From NCBI GenBank assembly GCA_012031335.1, contig JAAUTT010000252.1:1-6632 (forward strand): 6,632 nt of DNA, in the 5' to 3' direction. Of the stretch, positions 1-6,425 are shown piece after piece (the stretch's first letter is position 1; each line of letters begins with the position of its first letter). The position numbers and the translations under genes were made by a program. The stretch comes from Bacteroidales bacterium (GTDB taxonomy: Bacteria; Bacteroidota; Bacteroidia; Bacteroidales; JAAUTT01). The notes below the pieces were generated by a model that was not told the origin of the DNA, did not search any database, and saw only the letters and a program-made list of their open reading frames with translations.

Positions 1-1555
1 CAACAATCTTCACTTTGTTATCCATAACCACATACTCAACATCTTTTTCGAAGAGGGTATATGCTTTTAATAACTGGTTAACAGTATGAATACGTTCGGA
101 TTTTATAGAATAATCGGTAAGCAGTTCGTCTTTTCTTAACAGTTTTTCCTGTTTCTCAAGATTCATTTTTTCGAGTTCGGCAATAATGCTGCCAATATCA
201 GGGAGAATAAAGAAATGAGCATCTTCCGATTTTGATGTCAGCATATCTATACCCTTTTCTGTAAGTTCGATGGAGTTGTTTTTCTCATCGATTACAAAGA
301 ACAGATCGTCGGTAACAAGGTGCATATTCTTATTTTGTTCCTGCATATAAAAGTTTTCTGTTTTATGCAGAAGCTGCTTCATACCCTGTTCGGATAGAAA
401 CTTGATTATTGGTTTACTCTTAGGAAGACCTTTGAAAGCACGAAGTAAAAGTTTACCCCCATTTTCGGTATCGCCCTTGCTGATAAAGTTTTTTGCATCG
501 ACCAAAATCTGGGACACAAGCTTGCGTTGTTCGTTAAAGATAACTTCCACACGCGGTTTGAGTTCATCAAAAAGCTGGTTGTCGCCTTTTGGTACAGGAC
601 CAGATATAATAAGCGGAGTACGCGCATCATCAATTAAAACTGAGTCGACCTCATCCACAATCGCAAAGTGATGTTTGCGTTGTACCAGATCGAGTGTACT
701 GATAGCCATATTATCGCGCAAGTAATCGAAACCATACTCATTGTTTGTTCCGTAAGTGATATCGGCCATATAGGCTTTCCGTCGGGCTTCTGAGTTAGGT
801 TGATGCTTGTCGATACAGTCTACTGATAAACCATGAAATTCAAAAAGAGGACCCATCCACTCGGAGTCGCGCTTTGCCAGGTAATCATTAACCGTTACTA
901 TGTGAACCCCACGACCTGCCAATGCATTCAGAAAAACAGGAAGTGTAGCAACCAGGGTTTTACCTTCCCCTGTAGCCATTTCGGCAATTTTACCCTGATG
1001 CAGCACCACGCCACCAAATAACTGAACATCGTAATGAACCATATCCCAGGTAATCAGATTACCCCCTGCTATCCACTTATTACTGAAATAAGCTTTATCG
1101 CCTTCAATGGTAACATTATCCTTAACGGCTGCCAGGTTGCGGTCGAAATCGGTAGCAGTAACTTCAACCCTGTCATTTTCTTTCAGCCGGCGTGCTGTTT
1201 CCTTAACAACCGAAAATGCTTCGGGAAGAATCTGACCAAGCACTTCTTCAACTTTCTTAAGAAGTTCCTTTTCGAGTTTATCAATTCGGGTGTAAATTTC
1301 TTCCACTTCATCCATGGGAGTCTCATCACTTTCGGCTTTCAACCGAAGTTCTGATATTTCATTTTCGAAAGGTTGGATAAAGGTTTTAACTCTTTCTTTT
1401 AGAATTTGAGTGCGTTCGCGCAAACCATCGTTGCTAAGTTCCTTTATTTCGTTGTATGCAGCTATTACCTTGTCTACAATTGGCTGAATTTCCTTTAAGT
1501 CGCGTTGGGCTTTATTTCCAACGAACTTGGAAATTATACTGTTAATAAAACTCAT
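1..1555 (-). CDS. secA: Preprotein translocase ATPase SecA, N-terminal part (runs off left edge)
   Basis: SecA is the cytoplasmic motor ATPase that drives unfolded preproteins through SecYEG. The minus-strand frame is open from ATG at 1555 to the window edge, giving 518 codons with no stop. It begins [15 protein letters not shown]. Visible are [18 protein letters not shown] before the Walker A motif ATGEGKT (residues 194-200), [11 protein letters not shown], the [17 protein letters not shown] signature, and Walker B DEVD (301-304) followed by [14 protein letters not shown]. The preprotein cross-linking domain follows, and the fragment ends at [14 protein letters not shown], just before the expected DEHTGR. 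From memory, E. coli Walker A lies about 92 residues earlier. The extra length here sits in an acidic, probably coiled-coil insert (about 58-105) and a second insert (about 125-172), as in Bacteroidota SecA. The frame is intact, unlike the genes to the right. The missing part would hold NBD2, the helical domains and the C-terminal tail. Confidence 0.97.
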   Translation of the reverse strand, partial: MSFINSIISKFVGNKAQRDLKEIQPIVDKVIAAYNEIKELSNDGLRERTQILKERVKTFIQPFENEISELRLKAESDETPMDEVEEIYTRIDKLEKELLKKVEEVLGQILPEAFSVVKETARRLKENDRVEVTATDFDRNLAAVKDNVTIEGDKAYFSNKWIAGGNLITWDMVHYDVQLFGGVVLHQGKIAEMATGEGKTLVATLPVFLNALAGRGVHIVTVNDYLAKRDSEWMGPLFEFHGLSVDCIDKHQPNSEARRKAYMADITYGTNNEYGFDYLRDNMAISTLDLVQRKHHFAIVDEVDSVLIDDARTPLIISGPVPKGDNQLFDELKPRVEVIFNEQRKLVSQILVDAKNFISKGDTENGGKLLLRAFKGLPKSKPIIKFLSEQGMKQLLHKTENFYMQEQNKNMHLVTDDLFFVIDEKNNSIELTEKGIDMLTSKSEDAHFFILPDIGSIIAELEKMNLEKQEKLLRKDELLTDYSIKSERIHTVNQLLKAYTLFEKDVEYVVMDNKVKIV

Positions 1556-1739
1556 TATAAATTATTCTTTTATGTTTAAAAAGTGACCAAAGTTAATTCT
1601 ATTTTATATTTATGTATCGATATCGCGGGTAAAGCTATTAAAAAATCGAAAAAGTACATGGGATAAAAACTATGCCACATTTTTTTTTCGACCAGCCATC
1701 ACCCCGGTCGTATTATATTTAAACAGTTTAATTTCGGGA
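1556..1739. other. Divergent intergenic region between secA and the sigma factor gene
   Basis: This 184-bp AT-rich spacer must hold the promoters of both secA (leftward) and the sigma operon (rightward). It contains one exact TAnnTTTG box for secA, listed separately. It also has a run of nine T (1680-1688), a short palindrome CGATATCG (1618-1625) and a weak 5-bp inverted repeat CGACC/GGTCG (1689-1693 and 1706-1710). On the sigma side, TAATTTCG at 1729-1736 is one mismatch from the Bacteroidota -7 box, but it lies only 3 bp before the ATG and would require a leaderless mRNA. No convincing sigma-operon promoter was found. There is no sign of a coding sequence or RNA gene. Confidence 0.6.
1588..1595 (-). 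promoter_or_regulatory. Candidate -7 box of the secA promoter
   Basis: Read on the minus strand this is TAACTTTG, an exact match to the Bacteroidota primary-sigma -7 consensus TAnnTTTG. It lies 32 bp upstream of the secA ATG, which would give a leader of roughly 25 nt. The weakness is that no clear TTTG -33 element is visible about 20 bp further upstream, where the sequence is only AT-rich. The assignment is inferred from the consensus and the position. Confidence 0.4.
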
Positions 1740-2288
1740 ATGCAGCCACAAAACCTAAAAGATTTAATTCATCAATGCAGGCATAACAATGAGCAAGCAT
1801 TCAGGGAATTGACAGAAATGCATCAGGCTATGGTTTTTTCGTTAGCATTCAGGATTGTGTGTAATGAGGAAGAAGCTCGCGACATTGTACAGGAAACGTT
1901 TATAAGGGTGTGGAAAAATATTAACCGTTACAAACCCGAAATGAAATTTACTACCTGGCTGTTTACCATAGCTGCAAGGCTATGCTACGACAAGCTTAAA
2001 TCATCGCACAGGAAATCGGTTCAACCTTTAAATTCAATAAAACTTATAAATGATTTCGAATCTTTAGATAACATCGAAGCTTCTGTCATTAATTCCGACC
2101 TGGCAGCAATTATAACTATTTTAACGGACAAATTGACACCCAAACAAAAATTGGTGTTTACCCTGCGCGATATTGAAGGCCTTGAAGTAAATGAAGTGGA
2201 AACCATAACAGGAATGCCTGCTGCGAAAATCAAAAGCAACCTTTACCTGGCGAGGCAATTTATCAAACAGCAACTTGAAAAAATGTAA
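1740..2288 (+). CDS. ECF-type RNA polymerase sigma-70 factor
   Basis: This is a 182-residue protein with the two-domain layout of extracytoplasmic-function sigma factors, which direct RNA polymerase to alternative promoters in response to envelope signals. Region 2 covers about 28-91: MVFSLAFRIVCNEEEARDIV and QETFIRVWKN match 2.1-2.2 (core polymerase binding), and FTTWLFTIAARLCYDKLKS matches 2.3-2.4 (-10 recognition and melting). A 35-40 residue linker leads to region 4 at about 131-180, LTPKQKLVFTLRDIEGL followed by a helix-turn-helix ending in KSNLYLARQFIKQQL (-35 recognition). Length and domain order are normal and the frame is intact. The ATG start fits the N-terminus of the family, and no Shine-Dalgarno is present, as is common in Bacteroidota. 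The next gene starts 2 bp after the stop, so they are probably cotranscribed. The ECF subgroup and target genes are unknown. Confidence 0.93.
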   Translation: MQPQNLKDLIHQCRHNNEQAFRELTEMHQAMVFSLAFRIVCNEEEARDIVQETFIRVWKNINRYKPEMKFTTWLFTIAARLCYDKLKSSHRKSVQPLNSIKLINDFESLDNIEASVINSDLAAIITILTDKLTPKQKLVFTLRDIEGLEVNEVETITGMPAAKIKSNLYLARQFIKQQLEKM

Positions 2289-2290
2289 CC

Positions 2291-2683
2291 ATGAATCTCT
2301 CAGAAGACAGATATAACAAAATCATTGGGAAAGTAAGCAAAATTCAACCCGATATAAGTAATCCCGGGGAATTGACCGATGTTATTTTGATTTCAATCCA
2401 TAAAAAAGCTGAAAGTAAAGTTTCAAAAAGTATCCGTTTAATTCGCCCATGGTTATCCACAGCGGCTGCATGTATGATTGGCTTTTACCTTTTTCAGAAT
2501 TATGATGCGCAGGTTCCCGAACCACACGTGACAATAAAAACGCGCAATACCCAAAACAGCCCGATCGTGCAATGTTTTGAACAGAACAAAATATCAGAGG
2601 TAAACCTTTTCGACAGTTACCGTTGCTATTTAAAAGAAATGGAACTGAAAAACAAAGATCCAAACATTTTCAACTTAAAATGA
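2291..2683 (+). CDS. Small single-pass membrane protein, possible anti-sigma factor
   Basis: This 130-residue protein is not recognised by sequence. It has a basic, presumably cytoplasmic N-terminal part (about 1-52), one hydrophobic segment at about 53-69 (WLSTAAACMIGFYLF), and a polar C-terminal part of about 60 residues, presumably periplasmic. The positive residues just before the helix favour an N-in topology. It starts 2 bp after the sigma factor stop, so the two are probably translationally coupled. Position and topology fit a membrane-bound anti-sigma factor that would hold the sigma factor until a signal arrives. That is inference: the N-terminus shows no HxxxCxxC zinc motif of ZAS-type anti-sigmas, and its three cysteines (61, 95, 112) are scattered in or after the helix. 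It could instead be an accessory sensor subunit. Confidence 0.75.
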   Translation: MNLSEDRYNKIIGKVSKIQPDISNPGELTDVILISIHKKAESKVSKSIRLIRPWLSTAAACMIGFYLFQNYDAQVPEPHVTIKTRNTQNSPIVQCFEQNKISEVNLFDSYRCYLKEMELKNKDPNIFNLK

Positions 2684-2719
2684 AAAACTATTTCTGGTAA
2701 TCATATAAAACCATTTACA

Positions 2720-2908
2720 ATGAAATCATTTAAATATTTTCTAGGAATTGCCATACCGGTAATTATCTGTTCCTGTACAAGTAACGATACCATGCTTACA
2801 AAAGTGAACTCAAACGGCTCTATTACCCGTGAATTCGAAGCAGAAACCGACTCGGCTTTTATGGTTGGAGATACAGCCAAAAGCAATCCTTTTTATGATA
2901 GATATTGA
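2720..2908 (+). CDS. Lipoprotein fragment 1: signal peptide and lipobox
   Basis: This is the N-terminal 62 codons of the split lipoprotein gene. It holds the signal peptide with lipobox ICSC, so the mature protein would begin at Cys19, followed by TSND. The residues after the cysteine do not form an evident acidic surface-export signal. The true frame is lost near the end, so the last few residues before the TGA at 2906-2908 may be out of frame. Confidence 0.65.
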   Translation: MKSFKYFLGIAIPVIICSCTSNDTMLTKVNSNGSITREFEAETDSAFMVGDTAKSNPFYDRY

Positions 2909-3353
2909 TTCCTCCTGGCAGGTAAGCTGGAACTATAACAATTCGGGTATTCGTCACGACTGGCCTCTTAAAAGCTGGACCTGGGATACCATTTGTAAGA
3001 GCGACTCTGTAATACACCCAAAAACCAAAATAAAGACCGACAGCATTATATGCAGTCAAAAACCTGTAAAAGTTAAAGTAAGCCGCACATATGCATCGGC
3101 AAAAGATCTGACAAATAATTTCCAACTGTCGCATAAAAACAAATGGCATACTATTCGTCCATCCTGTGAACTTGAAAAGAAATTCAGATGGTTTTATTCT
3201 TTCTATACCTATCGCGAAATTTATCCTAAAATAAGGACCTTAGACAGAGTACCCCTTGAGAAATATATGTCGGGTGTGGAAGCTGAATACTGGTTTAACG
3301 GAACCTCCGATTTTGCCAAAGGTATGAACGGAATAGAATTAAGGATGAGTTAA
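2829..3353 (+). CDS. Lipoprotein fragment 2: central domain
   Basis: This frame carries the central part of the split lipoprotein. Genuine coding probably begins near 2895-2909 with DSSWQVSWNYNNSG; the upstream ATG at 2829 lies out of frame inside fragment 1 and is probably not a real start. Sequence such as KKFRWFYSFYTYREIYPKI and GVEAEYWFNGTSDFAKGMNG looks like an ordered extracytoplasmic domain. The frame is lost at 3341-3342, a few codons before its stop. Confidence 0.55.
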   Translation: MNSKQKPTRLLWLEIQPKAILFMIDIDSSWQVSWNYNNSGIRHDWPLKSWTWDTICKSDSVIHPKTKIKTDSIICSQKPVKVKVSRTYASAKDLTNNFQLSHKNKWHTIRPSCELEKKFRWFYSFYTYREIYPKIRTLDRVPLEKYMSGVEAEYWFNGTSDFAKGMNGIELRMS

Positions 3354-3403
3354 GTAAACTGGAGGATAAATTTAATTTATGGTTTGGACAGAACATCTGG
3401 GAA

Positions 3404-3883
3404 ATGCAATACGAAATACTTCTGGAAAATTATGACTCTATTTCAAATTTAAAGGTCAGCAAAGAACGGCTGACTGCAGCAAAGGATTCAGTTTTTGTAA
3501 AATATAAAGATAAAATTAAGTTTCTCGAAGATTTCGACATAGCCCAGAGCCTGGATGAGTATTTCAGAACCAAAGCCTTTACCCAACACAAAGACACAGA
3601 AAGAAACGCATTTAAAAAATTCGACGACTATCTGGATACCTGGGAATACATGAAATATTTCGAAAGCGATATCGAATATAAACTGTTGATGCCGGGAAAA
3701 CTTCTCAGTTATGGTAATGCCATGAACCATGGCGACACCCTTACCTGGAACCTTACAGCGTACCGTATGGTTTACAGCGACTTTGAAATAACTGCGACTT
3801 CAAGAAAAACCAATACCTGGGCATTTATTGTGGCAGGAATAATTATCCTTTTGGCCATAGGGAGCTATTTTGTGAGAAAGTAA
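3404..3883 (+). CDS. Lipoprotein fragment 3: C-terminal domain and membrane helix
   Basis: This is the C-terminal part of the split lipoprotein, back in the frame of fragment 1. Coding sequence in this frame can be read from about 3341 (KDELSKLEDKFNLWFGQ), upstream of the first ATG at 3404. It contains a charged, helical stretch, then the MPGKLLSYGN and TLTWNL motif region, and a terminal membrane helix ending GSYFVRK. If made alone it would lack a signal peptide. Confidence 0.6.
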   Translation: MQYEILLENYDSISNLKVSKERLTAAKDSVFVKYKDKIKFLEDFDIAQSLDEYFRTKAFTQHKDTERNAFKKFDDYLDTWEYMKYFESDIEYKLLMPGKLLSYGNAMNHGDTLTWNLTAYRMVYSDFEITATSRKTNTWAFIVAGIIILLAIGSYFVRK

Positions 3884-3916
3884 CCATACTTATATTAAGT
3901 CTTCTTGCAGAACCTG

Positions 3917-3951
3917 ATCCCGGCTTTAGAATTTAGAGCCGGGATTTTTTT
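3917..3951 (+). terminator. Intrinsic terminator of the sigma operon
   Basis: A perfect 9-bp stem, ATCCCGGCT (3917-3925) and AGCCGGGAT (3937-3945), has an 11-nt loop and is followed by a run of seven T (3945-3951). It lies 34 bp after the lipoprotein stop and 29 bp before the end of the convergent surface-protein gene. The T run is on the plus strand only, so it mainly serves the sigma operon, although the hairpin could also slow transcription from the other side. Confidence 0.92.
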
Positions 3952-3979
3952 ATCTTGAATTCCGTTATGATACAGCGTC

Positions 3980-5341
3980 TCACTTTACAACCAGCATTTT
4001 TTTAGTTTCAAATTTATTCCCCTGGCTTAAATGACAGAAATACAAACCGGCAGGTAAATTCTGAGCATCAAAATTTATAACATAATTCCCCGGATCTTGG
4101 AATTCGTTTATTACAATCTTTATTTCCCTTCCAAGTCCGTCAGTAACCGTTATTTTCACTTTTCCCGGAGACGAAAGTGAATAATAAATAGAAGTACTTT
4201 GGGTAAATGGATTTGGAAAATTAGTGATACCCGCTTGCCTTTTCTCATCCGACTCTTTTTCCACTCCGGAAAGTTTATCCTTAAAATACCGGGCCATTGC
4301 TACACAAGCGCTTTTACCTGCTGAAATCACCAAAGGACCTGAAACAAAAATATCTTCCTCGAGAACTGCCAGATTGGAAACTCCCGGTAATACTCCGCCA
4401 GCAAGATCGTTCCATTTTTCCCCATCGTAATAAGCCAGATTATTAAAGACTGAGTTTCCGGCCCTGCTAAAAATTCCACCGGCAATTATGCCATCCTTAT
4501 AAGGCTCAATATCATTCACGATAACATCTCCCTGATCCGACTGCAACTGTTCATTTAGTTTAACCCACTGGTCAGCATCCCACTTTAATATACCGTAAGA
4601 CTCTCCCTTAAGTTGGAGCTGGAGATAACCACCAATATAAATTTCGTTGTTTAAATATTTAACTGTTTTAACCTTACCCTCAATTCCCACATTTTGTATT
4701 CCCCCTATTCCTGTAAATTTATTTTCCTCGATCACTACAAAATTGTGGAAATACATATCATCTGCACTTTGAAATTCACCACCTACAAAAATTCTATTCT
4801 CGTAAACATCCATATCGTTTACTACCCCAGGAATCCCATACACATATTCAATTCCCCTTCCCAATGATTCCCAGCGATTTGTGACGAGATTAAATCTTGC
4901 AATTGAATTAGTTGGTAATTCATAATTTTCTTCGTCTCCAACCACTGAAAAATAGCCGGCAACATAGAGATAATCGCCAACTTTTACCAGTGATTTTACA
5001 TAAGCTCCGGGAACACCTCCTACTCCAATTCCCAGAGACCGCCATCTTGTTCCGTCGAATTTGGCTATGTGATATGCCTCGGAAGTTCCGGCACTGCCAA
5101 AATACCCACCGGCATATATGTCATTACCATCCACCAAAATAGCATAAACCGATCCTCTGATACCATTTTCGTATCCTTCTCCAAGAGCTTCCCATTTGCC
5201 ACCTGTCCATTTAGCAATATTCCTGGCAAAGGTACCTCCAGCAACTGTAAACTTCCCTCCTGCGTAAATGGTGTTTCCGCTGCGCGTTATTGTTAGTACG
5301 TTACCATCATAAAAACCCAAACCGGCGCTTTCCGTCATCAA
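3980..5341 (-). CDS. Surface protein fragment 3: blades 8-14 and T9SS sorting domain
   Basis: This is the C-terminal and longest intact piece (453 codons). The apparent start at 5341 is a TTG inside the broken junction; true coding resumes at about 5331 with SAGLGFYDGN. Seven further repeats follow, including TIYAGGKFTVAGG, DIYAGGYFGSAG and YLYVAGYFSVVGD. The last two are degenerate, with gaps in the YxGGxF and WDG positions. A charged linker (SGVEKESDEKRQ) leads to the sorting domain. A separate protein of this length would have no signal peptide, so it cannot be an independent T9SS substrate. Confidence 0.75.
   Translation of the reverse strand: MMTESAGLGFYDGNVLTITRSGNTIYAGGKFTVAGGTFARNIAKWTGGKWEALGEGYENGIRGSVYAILVDGNDIYAGGYFGSAGTSEAYHIAKFDGTRWRSLGIGVGGVPGAYVKSLVKVGDYLYVAGYFSVVGDEENYELPTNSIARFNLVTNRWESLGRGIEYVYGIPGVVNDMDVYENRIFVGGEFQSADDMYFHNFVVIEENKFTGIGGIQNVGIEGKVKTVKYLNNEIYIGGYLQLQLKGESYGILKWDADQWVKLNEQLQSDQGDVIVNDIEPYKDGIIAGGIFSRAGNSVFNNLAYYDGEKWNDLAGGVLPGVSNLAVLEEDIFVSGPLVISAGKSACVAMARYFKDKLSGVEKESDEKRQAGITNFPNPFTQSTSIYYSLSSPGKVKITVTDGLGREIKIVINEFQDPGNYVINFDAQNLPAGLYFCHLSQGNKFETKKMLVVK
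3983..4225 (-). other. T9SS type A C-terminal sorting domain (Por_Secre_tail-like)
   Basis: The C-terminal 80 or so residues show the pattern of this domain family. They open with NFPNPF, followed by STSIYYSLSSPGKVKITV, then DGLGREI, then PGNYVINFDAQNLPAGLYF, and end in a short basic strand KKMLVVK. In the known pathway this domain targets the folded cargo to the PorU-type sortase and the outer-membrane translocon, and is removed on export. The match is clear by eye. Confidence 0.93.
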
Positions 5342-6425
5342 GTTTTTTCCACTTGGAATTATTGTAATCCCACTCTGCTACATTAACGGTGTAAATATCA
5401 CCGGCTTTGGTAAAATTACCCGACACATACAACTTGTTATCAGCCAGTTCAATTCCACTCACTCCACCTGGAAAAAATTCATTGGAAGCATGACCTAATC
5501 CTTTTAGTAACTGCCATTGCTTACCATCCATTTTCCAAGAGAAACCGGCTCTTCCTGAGGATTCTCAAAACTACCGCCTGCGTATAAAATATTATTAAGA
5601 AATAACATTTTTTTTTATATCGCATTTGAAATTACCGGGCCGAGGTATGGATATCCAGTTTTTCCCATCCCATTTACCAATTCCGCTACAGGTAGAATCA
5701 AATTCAGTACTGAAATATCCGGCTGCATGTAAATGCCCATTTTGATCGAATTTCATATCATACACATAACCTTCTGATATGCCTGCATGAAACCACGTTT
5801 CTCCATTCCATCCGGCAATATGTCGGGTAGAAACCCCTCCGGCAGTCAGAAATTTTCCACCTACAAAAACGGTATCGCCCCTGGCAGCAAAAGTGTATGC
5901 ATAAACCGGATCCATTTCGTTATGCCCCTGGAGCCCCCCCTGCATAGTGTCCCACGTTCCTGAATTTATATCCCATACTGCAACGCCATTGGCATCCTGG
6001 TTTCCTGCAAGATTAAAATGACCTCCCACATAAAGTTTCTGATTATGAACATAAAGGGCGTAAACAAACCCCGAAGTTATTATCGTGTCATTTTCTACCA
6101 CTATTTTTCGTCGTACACCATTGGTGCTATCAGGACCCAATGAGTTCCATTTATTTCCATCCCAAAAAGCAATACCGTTAACATCTAACGATCCGGCACT
6201 TCGAAACTGGCCTCCTATAAATAACCTTCCGTCGGTATATGCTATGGCTTCTACCGAAGGAACGTCTCCTGCAGATTTTGCTGTTACACCATTTTCTGCG
6301 GCTTCTCCAAAGGGTATCCATTTTTGGCCATCCCATTTAACTATACCATTTGCAGTTATCCCCCCTGCTGACTGAAATTTACCACCCAGATATAGATTCT
6401 TGCCGTCGGATGCTGAGGTATAAAC
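4285..6425 (-). repeat. Fourteen degenerate beta-propeller-like repeats within the surface protein
   Basis: Once the three indels are corrected, the segment divides into about fourteen units of 35-60 residues. Each starts at a V-Y/x-hydrophobic strand, then has a turn (DGN, NNK), a YxGGxF strand, an AGxxxxNxIA strand and WDGxxWxxLG. The repeats are protein-level and diverged; no long identical DNA copies were seen. Fourteen units could form two seven-bladed propellers, but the count depends on accepting the degenerate units 11, 12 and 14. Confidence 0.7.
5307..5531 (-). CDS. Surface protein fragment 2: blades 6-7
   Basis: This is an internal piece of the repeat protein lying between two indels. 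It reads MDGKQWQLL...NKLYVSGNFTKAGD...VAEWDYNNSKWKKLDDG, which is blade material. The ATG at 5531 is part of a broken WDGKQW motif and not a real start. Between this piece and fragment 1, about 5535-5610 codes in another frame for LFLNNILYAGGSFENPQ, the missing part of blade 6. The last residues before the stop, KRRFGFL, are out of frame. Confidence 0.6.
   Translation of the reverse strand: MDGKQWQLLKGLGHASNEFFPGGVSGIELADNKLYVSGNFTKAGDIYTVNVAEWDYNNSKWKKLDDGKRRFGFL

Larger units (their letters stand above)
2720..3883 (+). pseudogene. Lipoprotein with C-terminal membrane helix, split by two compensating frameshifts
   Basis: Three consecutive reading frames join into one protein of about 387 residues if two single-base indels are corrected. 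The first is an extra T around 2890-2906, either in the T run 2890-2894 or the TT at 2905-2906. The second is a missing A at 3341-3342, which after correction reads GIELKDELSKLEDKF. The original frame then resumes to the stop. The product has a lipoprotein signal peptide (MKSFKYFLGIAIPVIICSC, lipidated Cys about 19), a large polar domain rich in aromatic residues, and near the C-terminus MPGKLLSYGN and TLTWNLTAYR. It ends in one membrane helix (AFIVAGIIILLAIGSYF) with a short basic tail. The PGK...W pattern plus lipobox and C-terminal helix recalls LppM-like lipoproteins; this is a weak resemblance from memory. The gene follows the membrane-protein gene by 36 bp and probably ends the sigma operon. 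Open frames between the lesions suggest sequencing error or very recent inactivation. Confidence 0.75.

Noticed and set aside
402..1354. Plus-strand and other-frame ORFs of 62-106 codons across the secA region
   Set aside because: They lie opposite or out of frame with a continuous, highly conserved SecA frame and show no domain-like sequence of their own.
1689..1710. Inverted repeat CGACC/GGTCG as an operator or terminator
   Set aside because: The stem is only 5 bp with a 12-nt loop and no T run follows it, so chance is sufficient.
1729..1736. TAATTTCG as the -7 box of the sigma operon
   Set aside because: It has one mismatch, no -33 partner, and lies 3 bp before the ATG, which would force a leaderless transcript.
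3404..3883. An independent gene starting at ATG 3404
   Set aside because: The same frame reads sensibly upstream to about 3341 and joins the preceding frame with one added A. It has no signal peptide or own promoter-like gap, so it is the tail of the lipoprotein gene.
4224..6375. Plus-strand ORFs of 68-96 codons opposite the surface repeat gene
   Set aside because: They are antisense shadows of the repeat motifs, have low-complexity composition and no plausible start context.
4285..6425. Periodic motifs as a CRISPR array or DNA tandem repeat
   Set aside because: Similarity is at the protein level in one coding frame; there are no identical short repeats with uniform spacers.
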